Made by a program: the position numbers and the translations under genes
Source of the DNA: Stramenopiles sp. TOSAG23-3
Lineage: Eukaryota > Sar
Reading direction: 5' to 3'
DNA: 24,397 nt
Assembly: GCA_900128585.1 (NCBI GenBank)
Contig: LT642304.1
Coordinates: 1-24,397 of the forward strand
Shown here: positions 17,280-24,397 of the stretch, in pieces
How positions within the stretch are numbered: position 1 is the first letter of the stretch
How the letters are laid out: the number at the start of each line of letters is the position of its first letter
The notes under the pieces: model-generated
The model's database searches: none
The model's input: only the letters and a program-made list of their open reading frames with translations
What the model was told of the DNA's origin: nothing

Positions 17280-18320
17280 ATGGCCTTACAAAAGAACTAT
17301 TTTATACGCATAACAACACTCTTAGCACTTCTATTTTTTACCACAATGTCAAAGGCAAAACAACTTAACAGTGGGGCGACTATGCCACTTATCGGTCTCG
17401 GGACCTGGAAGAGCAAGGCGGGGGCGGTAGAGAATGCCGTGTTGGAGGCCTTGAAAGTAGGGTATCGCCATATTGACTGCGCTGCCGTATATGGGAATGA
17501 GAATGAGGTTGGGAATGCGCTTCAAACCGCTTTTTCTTCCGGGATTGTCGAGCGGAAAGACGTTTTCGTTACCAGTAAGCTATGGAATACTTTCCACAAG
17601 CCGGAGCACGTCGAAGCAGCCCTGAAAAAAACTTTGAAGGAACTGCAACTCGAGTATTTGGATCTTTATTTGGTCCATTGGCCGATCTCCCTTGAGTACA
17701 ACGGGCCAGACGACCACTTTCCAAAGAAAGAGGACGGCACAATGAACTACTCCAACGACTCTTACATCGAAACTTGGAAAGCGATGGAAAAGTGTGTCGA
17801 AGCGAAACTAACAAAGTCCATTGGGCTTTCAAATTTCAACACAAGGCAAATCACAGAAGTGCTTGAGATCGCGACCGTCAAACCGGCTGTGCATCAAATT
17901 GAGTCTCACCCGTACCTTATCCAATCGAAAATGATTGAGTTTTGTGTTTCAAACGATATTGCCGTGACAGCGTACAGCCCTCTAGGATCACCAGATCGCC
18001 CTTGGAGCCAGCCAGGCGACCCCACTCTACTTGATGACGAGCGGCTCGGTGAAATTGGAAAAAAATTTGGAAAGTCTGCCGCGCAGGTTTTGATTCGGTT
18101 TCAGCACCAAAGGGGGGTGATTGTAATACCCAAGTCAGTGACTCCGAGCCGCATTAAAGAAAATTTTGAAACCTTTGACTTTGAACTAAGCTCAGAGGAC
18201 GTCGAGTTTTTGAACTCCTTTGACCGCAACCACCGATTTTGCATTCCCAAAATTGTTGTCGATGGAAAGTCGGTGCCACGGGACGGCAAGCATGCATACT
18301 TTCCATTCAACGAGGAGTAA
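17280..18320 (+). CDS. Aldo-keto reductase, aldose/aldehyde reductase type, with signal-like N-terminus
   Basis: The protein has 346 residues and a TIM-barrel aldo-keto reductase fold, reducing aldehydes or sugars with NADPH. Seen: the family opening MPLIGLGTW (35-43); the catalytic tetrad D66 and Y71 (DCAAVYGNE), K100 (TSKLWN) and H133 (LVHWP); the SNF motif at 184-186; QIESHP (206-211); and the cofactor-gripping IPKS (283-286). The core matches AKR1-type aldehyde reductases closely. The first 26 residues form a basic start, a hydrophobic run (ITTLLALLFF) and a small-residue end, like a signal peptide; this is unusual for the normally cytosolic family. Residue M23 (ATG at 17346) coincides with the usual family N-terminus and has A at -3, whereas the first ATG has T at -3, so both forms may be made. 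The xylulokinase gene follows in the same direction 639 bp later. The exact substrate (glucuronate, xylose, other aldehydes) cannot be read from sequence. Confidence 0.93.
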   Translation: MALQKNYFIRITTLLALLFFTTMSKAKQLNSGATMPLIGLGTWKSKAGAVENAVLEALKVGYRHIDCAAVYGNENEVGNALQTAFSSGIVERKDVFVTSKLWNTFHKPEHVEAALKKTLKELQLEYLDLYLVHWPISLEYNGPDDHFPKKEDGTMNYSNDSYIETWKAMEKCVEAKLTKSIGLSNFNTRQITEVLEIATVKPAVHQIESHPYLIQSKMIEFCVSNDIAVTAYSPLGSPDRPWSQPGDPTLLDDERLGEIGKKFGKSAAQVLIRFQHQRGVIVIPKSVTPSRIKENFETFDFELSSEDVEFLNSFDRNHRFCIPKIVVDGKSVPRDGKHAYFPFNEE

Positions 18321-18523
18321 GCGATCTCTAGAAAAAATCCGAGAGTTTCTTTTTAAGAATTCGAAAAGGGTCTCTTGAAGCTTTTAAAGATAAATTGGGG
18401 GTAGTGATGACTCGGTACACAATGTCATTCTCGGCCTAATGGGCTAACAAGTAATACTTCACTTTCTAAAACAACAACAGTAATACCGAAAATTACAATG
18501 AATATTAGCTAATCATCTATAAT

Positions 18524-18533
18524 AATAAATAAA
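18524..18533 (+). terminator. Poly(A) signals of the reductase gene
   Basis: Two overlapping AATAAA hexamers (18524-18529 and 18528-18533) lie about 205 nt after the TAA stop, ahead of the pyrimidine tracts. Confidence 0.45.
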
Positions 18534-18684
18534 TAACAAAAAACTTCTCTTCTTCTTACTTCTTTTTTTTTTCGTCGTCGTTCTTTTCTTCCTTTTTTTT
18601 CTAGCTGCTGCTATTCCACACTAGTACGGTATTACGGGAATATCGGAATAATAGTACTATTTACCTGCCTGCCGTCCTCCTCCT

Positions 18685-18754
18685 CCCCCTTCTTTTCTTC
18701 TTCTTTCAAGAAGAAAAAAAAAAAAAGGAACAACGAAGAAAGAAGAAGGGGGGG
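18685..18754. repeat. Inverted purine/pyrimidine repeat with internal hairpin
   Basis: A C/T-rich arm (18685-18707) is answered by an A/G-rich arm (18736-18754); the first ten bases pair exactly and the rest with a small shift. Inside, TTTTCTTCTT (18693-18702) pairs perfectly with AAGAAGAAAA (18708-18717) across a 5-nt loop. It lies about 210-270 nt upstream of the xylulokinase ATG. Confidence 0.7.
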
Positions 18755-18959
18755 CGGGTGGTGGTGATTTTTATTATATTATTACTCTTCGTAAGGCTAA
18801 CTTTACTAACATTTTTCAGAGGTAGAGTTTGACTATCTCCTTCAACCAAATATCCGCGGGGCATTCCCTCGCGAGACTACATCAATATCCACCGGAATAG
18901 AAAATAAAAACTCTTGTTCAAAAAATTCAAGACACCCTTTTGGTTTCTTTTCACTCAGA

Positions 18960-20576
18960 ATGCCGCGCTACACTCTCGGGATCGACTCTTCAACTCAGTC
19001 ATGTTCGGGGGTTGTAATTGACTTGGACGAGAATAAAATTGTTATAGAGGCTTCCGTCAACTACGGCAAAGATTTGCCGCAATACAATGCTCCTCATGGA
19101 TTTATTCCGGGATCATCTGTGTCTGGGGAAGTCCATTCAGATCCATGTATGTGGCTTGATGCTTTAGACGTTTTGTTTCAGAAACTTTGTAGTTCCCCCG
19201 ACTGCAACCTCGCACACGTTTGCGCAATTTCAGGCGCTGGGCAACAGCATGGCTCCGTATATTTAAAAAAGGACTGGTGCAATGCGTTAAAAAATTTGAA
19301 TACCGAAAACAATCTATCAAATCAGTTAAAATCGTTCTTTTCACGCTCAACTTCTCCCATTTGGATGGACAGTTCAACAAGCGAGGAATGCAACGAAATT
19401 GCAGCGGCGGTGGGCGGAAACTTCACTGTGTGTTCCAAATCAGGCAGCCAGTCCACCGAAAGGTTCACTGGCCCGCAAATTCGAAAGTTTTATAAAAGTG
19501 AGAAGTCCGACTACGATCAGACCGACCGAATCCATTTAATCAGCTCGTTTCTTTGCAGTGTGCTGGTGGGGTCTGACTGTCCCATTGATACTGGCGATGG
19601 AGCTGGGATGAATTTGGTTAACGTTGGGACGTGGGACTGGGATAACGAATTGCTGGAGGCGACAGCACCCCAGCTTCGACAAAAATTACCAAATGTCGTC
19701 CCAGGGCGCACGCAAGTGGGATGTCTGTCTGATTATTTCGTGAAGAAGTATGGATTCTCTGCCGAAACGAAGGTTGCAGTATTTACAGGCGATAACCCCA
19801 GTAGTCTCATTGGAATGGGGGGAAGTCAACCTGGAAAAATTGTAATATCTCTTGGCACGTCTGACACATTTTTTGCAGCTATTTCAGACTCTGTCGACGC
19901 CGACCCCGACGGGTGCGGACACCTGTTTGGAAACCCTTTCGGGGGCTCAATGTCTCTGCAGTGTTTTATCAACGGGTCGTTGGCAAGGGAAAGTGTTCGG
20001 AATCGGTATGGGTACAGCTGGGGACAGTTTTCTGCTGCACTGGGCAAAACTTCTCCAGGGAACGATGGCAAAATGATGGTCCCTTTTTTTCGTCCAGAAT
20101 GTAGTCCAAATATTTCTCTAAAAAATGGTTGCCCTGTTTTGTTTGGCGGCAACGACGACACCGCAGAAAGCTTTTCCAATTGGAACGATGCCGACGGCGC
20201 CATTCGTGCTTGCATTGAAGGCCAATTTCTAAATATGAAACTTTGCTCTAGTTGGATGAATCTCTGCCCTGAAACCATATACCTTACCGGGGGCGCGTCT
20301 CAAAACAATGAAATAGCGCAGGTGATCGCAGATGTATTCCAGGCTAAGACCGTTAGACTGTCTGTTACAGGATCCGTTGCACTCGGCGGCGCGATTCGCG
20401 CCGCCAATGTGTGCATGGGGTTGTCCCAAACTGACCTAGAATCTGCCTTTTGCCAGCTTGATAGCTCAAGTATCATTGAGCCGCAGCAAGGTTCAAAAGA
20501 GGTTTACGATAGTCTTCTAGCCAAATATGCGAATAAAATGACTGCATTGAAACAACTACAACAACAACAAAAATAA
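18960..20576 (+). CDS. Xylulokinase (FGGY family)
   Basis: The protein has 538 residues and is predicted to phosphorylate D-xylulose to xylulose 5-phosphate with ATP (EC 2.7.1.17), feeding the pentose phosphate pathway. Seen: the N-terminal nucleotide-binding strand turn GIDSSTQS (7-14); SGAGQQHG (91-98), the sugar-contact region of xylulokinases; GDGAGMN (212-218) with D213 as catalytic base; the second ATPase-fold phosphate loop ISLGTSDT (296-303); and the adenosine-motif region LTGGASQN (442-449). Length is close to eukaryotic xylulokinases and a little over typical bacterial ones. The ATG has A at -3. No targeting sequence is seen, so it should be cytosolic. The C-terminus ends in a short Gln run from a CAA repeat. 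The motif wording looks bacterial-like, which may reflect old transfer; only a tree can tell. Another FGGY sugar kinase (for example ribulokinase) is the main alternative and is less likely. Confidence 0.9.
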   Translation: MPRYTLGIDSSTQSCSGVVIDLDENKIVIEASVNYGKDLPQYNAPHGFIPGSSVSGEVHSDPCMWLDALDVLFQKLCSSPDCNLAHVCAISGAGQQHGSVYLKKDWCNALKNLNTENNLSNQLKSFFSRSTSPIWMDSSTSEECNEIAAAVGGNFTVCSKSGSQSTERFTGPQIRKFYKSEKSDYDQTDRIHLISSFLCSVLVGSDCPIDTGDGAGMNLVNVGTWDWDNELLEATAPQLRQKLPNVVPGRTQVGCLSDYFVKKYGFSAETKVAVFTGDNPSSLIGMGGSQPGKIVISLGTSDTFFAAISDSVDADPDGCGHLFGNPFGGSMSLQCFINGSLARESVRNRYGYSWGQFSAALGKTSPGNDGKMMVPFFRPECSPNISLKNGCPVLFGGNDDTAESFSNWNDADGAIRACIEGQFLNMKLCSSWMNLCPETIYLTGGASQNNEIAQVIADVFQAKTVRLSVTGSVALGGAIRAANVCMGLSQTDLESAFCQLDSSSIIEPQQGSKEVYDSLLAKYANKMTALKQLQQQQK

Positions 20577-20629
20577 TTTGAAACAAGTTGACCTATCATT
20601 GTTTATTTAAATACATTTAATAGTACTTA

Positions 20630-20635
20630 AATAAA
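20630..20635 (+). terminator. Poly(A) signal of the xylulokinase gene
   Basis: AATAAA lies 54 nt after the TAA stop, a typical spacing for a short 3' UTR. Confidence 0.5.
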
Positions 20636-20668
20636 ACTACTATGTACAATAACACTCGTTGTAAGCAA

Positions 20669-20682
20669 CACGTGAACACGTG
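20669..20682. promoter_or_regulatory. Two CACGTG boxes spaced 8 bp apart
   Basis: CACGTG occurs at 20669-20674 and 20677-20682 within a tandem ACACGTGA repeat. CACGTG is the classical target of bHLH and some bZIP factors. The pair lies after the xylulokinase poly(A) signal and 422 nt before the ASPM-like ATG, so it more likely serves the latter. Confidence 0.45.
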
Positions 20683-21008
20683 AACGTTGAAAAATGGAAT
20701 GCTGCATTGTTAGATCATTTTGTCAATTATATAGACACAGCATAGTTTTCAAAAAAAAACTCCGCCAAAACATTATTGATTTTCTTACTGTGATCATCTT
20801 GTATTCTCTTCTCACTAAACAACAACAAAATCAATGATGAGATGAATACAACAAAACAACAACAAAAACCTTCTTCCTTTTTTTACTTATTTTTTACCAA
20901 GGAGGAGGAAAGGAACTGTGTTCTTTCATGTTTCGAAAGGCCCTTATGTACATCGTCAGCAAACACTTTCTGAAAAATTATTGTTGAAATAACGCAAATT
21001 TAACCTTT

Positions 21009-21016
21009 CTATATAG
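21009..21016 (+). promoter_or_regulatory. TATA-like element of the ASPM-like gene
   Basis: CTATATAG lies 88 nt upstream of the ATG at 21105. It is the same octamer found at a similar distance before the secreted-protein gene at the other end of the window. Confidence 0.45.
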
Positions 21017-21104
21017 TTTAAAGTAAAAAGTAATTTGATTAGCTGTCGACATACTTCAAAAAAGGGCTGTTTCAGTATAAGTACTACCAAGGGTCTTCAG
21101 GGAC

Positions 21105-24100
21105 ATGAACGACACCAGACGAATGGCTTTCGAGCTGGGAAAGGTCGACTTTTCAACGGAATTGAAAAATGCTACAAAGATTAAACGAGCTGCTACGATT
21201 TCAAAGGCGGTTTCAAACGTAACGAACACTCTATGCTTAGGCTTTGGATACAAAAAGATAACACTTGATTTCGGCAACATAGAAGATGAGAGCAATGCAT
21301 ATCAGCAGGAACTAGTGGTTGACAACCCAAACTCAACAAAGAAGCAAATCACGTTTCTTCCAGAGGCGGGGAGGTCCAATGCAGAGTTTACAGTGAGTCC
21401 TAGTGTCCTTACCATTCAAGGTAAGTCAAACGGGAAAATGATTGTTTATTTCAAGCCAAAAGCGTGTAGCAAAGCATTTTTTTATGGTAAAGTTAGTTTC
21501 AAAGTGAGCGGAATGAGCATACCGGTAGAAGTCAAGGCCGTTGCAAAATTTTCCCACCGCGCTCGGGCGCTAAAATCTGCAAATTCTCGTGATACGAAGA
21601 GTGCAAGAGGCCTGGAGTCCCGCAAAAAGGTTTCGAAAACGAAACAAAAAAATAGTAAAGCATTTTCTGGGATTAATTCTGTAAAAGTGAAGACAAATGG
21701 GGCGTTTAACTTCGACATAACCCCGTCCCCAAAGAAATGTACTAGTAATAGTTTGAACTCGCAGAGATGCAGTACTCAAACCGATGAAAAGCTGATGAAA
21801 ATACTGAGTGGCCCAGTAGGAATCCCGCCGAAACAAAGCATACCATTAACCAAACCTGTTTGTCCTTCCGCAAAACGAAAGGACGAAAAATTGCTGAAAA
21901 TATTAAATGGGCCGGTAGGAATCCCTTTTATCAAATCAAAACCATCAACAACCCCAGTATCTTTTCATTTCGGTCAGTCATCGAAAACAAAACTTTCTGA
22001 AAACGTCAATGCCACTGACGAAAATTATGAGAAAAACAACACGGTGAAACAATCAAATTGGAAACGCGAGATTAAGAACTTACGTAAAGAGAATATTGCA
22101 AGGCATCAAACAGAAATAATTAACAGTAAGAGCCTATCTATCCGTGAAAAAACATTTATTGAAGAAAAATCTTCCTTCGATAAGGTGGGTAAATTAAGAG
22201 GAGGTTCGCTAAGAACTAAGAATGTAAGGAAAGCAACACCCAAATATGACGGTGGAAACTACAAGGCCCGGAAAGTGCTATACGACGAGCACTGGGCTGA
22301 AAAACAAATGCAAGGGTTTACGATATGGCTAAACCATGTATTCTACCCCGCCGAAGACCCATTGTCGGACGGCAAGAACATTGTCAGTGCGCCAGGCGGG
22401 GGAACAAAGCCGATGGCGGTGGACCATTTCCGAATTCTTTTGCAAAAGCAAAAACAAGCTAAGATTCGACGAGCGGCCTTTCAGTTGCTCCATAGTTCTG
22501 GCATTGGGAGAGTGTGCTTTTTGATTGACAAAGAAGTTGCAGAAAAGAAACTTCGGGTGCGAACAGACCGAGAACTACATGCAGACTTGGGTATTAGGGG
22601 GGAAATAGTCGCTATGGTTATGTCGTATAACCCTGTTTGGCTTCGAATAGGCTTTGAGTCAGTGTACGGGGAAATTATCCCTATGGGTGAACGCTCAAAA
22701 GCTGACGCTGGAAGAAGAGTTTTAAAGCAATTTATTATTCGACGTCTACTTCAAGATCCAGACTTGTCAGAAAAATTTAAAACCTCCAAACAAGGTGTTT
22801 TCGGCAAAGGCTACCAAGAGTCCACAAGGAAGTTTACCCTTCGTCAATACTTGAAATTAGTGCTCTTTCTTGATAAGGCAAAAGAAGAAAATATTTTGGA
22901 AAATGGTCCGTGCTTATTTTCCATTACTTCGAAAATTAAATCTAGCGCAGAAATGGTTACAATATTTGCAAAAAAATTTCTTAGTGGTGAAGGGGATGTG
23001 CTGAGGCACTTGTCCCTTCTCGGTTGCACTTTAGGCTACAAGCAGACGAAGCTAGATGAGTTTGATTACAAAGTTAATAACATTGCGAGTGATTTGCGCG
23101 ACGGTGTAAGACTCTGTCGCCTTGTTGACGTCTTGGTCAACAATAAAGAGCATCAACTATCAAGAAAGTTAAGAGTGCCGGCAAACTCATTGTTGCAAAA
23201 GAAACATAATGTCAAATTGGCATTGGATAAGCTGAGATCTTATGGAATTTTGCTGACTAGAAAATCCGTTCGGGGATCATACAAGATCGAAGCCCGGGAT
23301 ATCGTGCGAGCCCATAAAGAGAACACTTTAGAAATTTTGTGGAAAATTATGGCACACTTTCAGCTCAAAAATCTTTTACCTCGTGATAAGCTAAGGCAGG
23401 AAATTGATAGTATTAAAGCTGCAATGACCACAAAAAGTCTCAAGTTTTTTTCACTTCAACAGCAACAAGATGATTCGATTTCAGATTTTCCGCCTTTCGC
23501 TGTTTTGTTAAAAAAATGGGCTCGATCTGTATGTTCGCAATACGAAATCCCAGTATATGACTTCACAAACTCTTTTGCAGATGGTAGGGCTCTGTGCGCG
23601 ATTGTAAATTTCTATCATCCAGAACTGCTACCCGAGGCTTCCATCTCCAGCACTAGCGCATCGATAGGCGGAGTTCGATCGTTTTATGAAAAGGCAAACA
23701 ATGACCGGTGGCTTTCCGAAAAAGAGGTTAGTCAACAAAATGCAAAAGAACAATACTTTGCTGCAATTGAAGGCGAGAGGCAGAATTTTTTGGCCTTCAA
23801 TCATGCGATTGACTGTTTGGGGTCTGTCCCTGCGATGCTGACTGGAAAGTTTTGCACTGAAAATTTACCCGAAGAAAAATCAGTTATGGCATGCCTTGGG
23901 TTCTTATGTGGAAGAGTGATAGAATCATCAAAAGAAATAAGAGCCGCTGTAAAACTGCAAGCTGTATGGAGGCGGTACTCTAATAATAAAGATTCTCGGC
24001 GACGAAAAAATGCTGCGCTTTTAATTAATAGGACAATTCAGTCCTACATTTCTAAATGTCACCATCAAAGGTTTGTAAAATGCGTAATTTCGCTGCAAAG

Positions 24101-24397
24101 ACGGTTTAAATGTCGATCGTATATGCTCTCACTGCGAAAAAAGGTTAATGCCCTTATTTGTATTCAGTCACTATTTAGAATGCAACTTGCTAAAACCAAT
24201 TTCTTCGCTTTAGTGGAGCTGAACCAACAAAAAAATAAGGCAGCAAGGTCCATTCAAAGCATTGCACGCATGAAAATTGCGTACATTTTCGTAGATAGAT
24301 TACGAAAAGAATCGTACCGTGCTGCAACACGTATCCAAACGTTAGTACGTATGGTGCAATCTCGGTCTCGTTTTAAGAATGTCAAAGGTGCATGCAT
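21105..24397 (+). CDS. ASPM/abnormal spindle homologue, 3' end cut by window
   Basis: The frame is open from the ATG at 21105 (in-frame stop at 21078-21080) to the window end: 1,097 codons. Seen, with approximate residues: ASH domain 41-150 (ITLDFG, VVDNPN, VYFKPK, IPVEVKAVA); a basic, Ser/Lys-rich disordered stretch 150-385 with a Cdk-like TPSPKK (206-211); two copies of a GPVGIP motif (227-241 and 260-274); calponin-homology region 1, about 570-760 (LRDGVRLCRLVDVL); calponin-homology region 2, about 795-945 (FADGRALCAIVNFYHP); then IQ repeats from about 946 (VKLQAVWRRY, CVISLQRRF, ICIQSLFRM, RSIQSIARM, TRIQTLVRM). ASPM proteins bind microtubule minus ends at spindle poles and bind calmodulin through IQ repeats. 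ASH domains are typical of centrosomal and ciliary proteins. The number of IQ repeats and the C-terminus lie outside the window. Confidence 0.93.
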   Translation, partial: MNDTRRMAFELGKVDFSTELKNATKIKRAATISKAVSNVTNTLCLGFGYKKITLDFGNIEDESNAYQQELVVDNPNSTKKQITFLPEAGRSNAEFTVSPSVLTIQGKSNGKMIVYFKPKACSKAFFYGKVSFKVSGMSIPVEVKAVAKFSHRARALKSANSRDTKSARGLESRKKVSKTKQKNSKAFSGINSVKVKTNGAFNFDITPSPKKCTSNSLNSQRCSTQTDEKLMKILSGPVGIPPKQSIPLTKPVCPSAKRKDEKLLKILNGPVGIPFIKSKPSTTPVSFHFGQSSKTKLSENVNATDENYEKNNTVKQSNWKREIKNLRKENIARHQTEIINSKSLSIREKTFIEEKSSFDKVGKLRGGSLRTKNVRKATPKYDGGNYKARKVLYDEHWAEKQMQGFTIWLNHVFYPAEDPLSDGKNIVSAPGGGTKPMAVDHFRILLQKQKQAKIRRAAFQLLHSSGIGRVCFLIDKEVAEKKLRVRTDRELHADLGIRGEIVAMVMSYNPVWLRIGFESVYGEIIPMGERSKADAGRRVLKQFIIRRLLQDPDLSEKFKTSKQGVFGKGYQESTRKFTLRQYLKLVLFLDKAKEENILENGPCLFSITSKIKSSAEMVTIFAKKFLSGEGDVLRHLSLLGCTLGYKQTKLDEFDYKVNNIASDLRDGVRLCRLVDVLVNNKEHQLSRKLRVPANSLLQKKHNVKLALDKLRSYGILLTRKSVRGSYKIEARDIVRAHKENTLEILWKIMAHFQLKNLLPRDKLRQEIDSIKAAMTTKSLKFFSLQQQQDDSISDFPPFAVLLKKWARSVCSQYEIPVYDFTNSFADGRALCAIVNFYHPELLPEASISSTSASIGGVRSFYEKANNDRWLSEKEVSQQNAKEQYFAAIEGERQNFLAFNHAIDCLGSVPAMLTGKFCTENLPEEKSVMACLGFLCGRVIESSKEIRAAVKLQAVWRRYSNNKDSRRRKNAALLINRTIQSYISKCHHQRFVKCVISLQRRFKCRSYMLSLRKKVNALICIQSLFRMQLAKTNFFALVELNQQKNKAARSIQSIARMKIAYIFVDRLRKESYRAATRIQTLVRMVQSRSRFKNVKGAC
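21783..21926 (+). repeat. Duplicated short peptide motif in the ASPM-like disordered region
   Basis: Residues 227-241 and 260-274 read DEKL-M/L-KIL-S/N-GPVGIP, matching at 13 of 15 positions and 33 residues apart, with Lys/Pro-rich sequence after each. Conservation inside an otherwise loose region points to a linear binding motif. Confidence 0.75.

Larger units (their letters stand above)
18321..18959. other. Intergenic region between the reductase and xylulokinase genes
   Basis: These 639 bp hold no gene. They contain the reductase 3' end, T/C-rich tracts at about 18541-18602 and 18661-18707, an A/G-rich tract at about 18708-18754, and a leader rich in A and C. The presence of poly(A) hexamers argues that the xylulokinase has its own promoter. 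Confidence 0.7.
20577..21104. other. Intergenic region between the xylulokinase and ASPM-like genes
   Basis: These 528 bp hold no gene. In order: the xylulokinase poly(A) signal, two CACGTG boxes, CAA-rich stretches at about 20819-20874 flanking two short ATG-stop frames near 20833, a T-run at about 20878-20893, and a TATA-like octamer at 21009. Confidence 0.7.

Noticed and set aside
18321-18480. Possible tRNA or structured RNA after the reductase gene
   Set aside because: No acceptor/anticodon/T-arm pattern or conserved TTCGA box in proper spacing could be found.
21421-21497. Possible intron in the ASPM-like gene (CAAG|GTAAGT ... GTTAG)
   Set aside because: Read-through keeps the frame and encodes the conserved end of the ASH domain (VYFKPK ... 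FKVSG), so the donor-like sequence is coincidental.

Overview
This is a eukaryotic nuclear window with standard-code genes (all five visible stops are TGA or TAA). The genes are intron-poor: one open frame runs 11.4 kb without interruption. The gene families are eukaryotic: a giant HECT ubiquitin ligase, an RBR-like zinc protein and an ASPM/abnormal-spindle protein with ASH, CH and IQ segments. Intergenic DNA is AT-rich with polypyrimidine tracts, and TATA and AATAAA elements can be placed. A free-living or parasitic protist, possibly a stramenopile, fits best. That placement is inference with low confidence, because no rRNA or other marker gene is present.

Layout: (1) 175-2490, minus strand: a secretory-pathway protein with Cys-rich modules, a hydrophobic core, a domain resembling the ADP-ribosyltransferase-type (NAD-using) toxin tips of bacterial polymorphic toxins, and a six-Cys tail. 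This is the most unusual gene here. (2) 3479-4585, plus strand: an RBR-type E3-like zinc protein with a degenerate RING2. (3) 4788-16187, minus strand: a 3,799-residue HECT E3 ligase, convergent with gene 2, with 3' ends that probably overlap. (4) 17280-18320, plus strand: an aldo-keto reductase of the aldose/aldehyde reductase type with an N-terminal signal-like extension. (5) 18960-20576, plus strand: an FGGY-family xylulokinase. (6) 21105 to the window end, plus strand: an ASPM homologue, cut by the window edge inside its IQ repeats.

The genes are mostly separate transcription units. Two neighbour relations stand out. The reductase and xylulokinase lie in tandem and could serve the two ends of a glucuronate/xylose-to-xylulose-5-phosphate route. 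Two ubiquitin-ligase-type genes face each other tail to tail, 202 bp apart. The intergenic spacers (about 1.0, 1.1, 0.64 and 0.53 kb) hold no convincing genes. They carry TATA-like elements, palindromes, a CCAGGT cluster, paired G-boxes and purine/pyrimidine tracts. No tRNA, rRNA, CRISPR array or recognisable transposon was seen.
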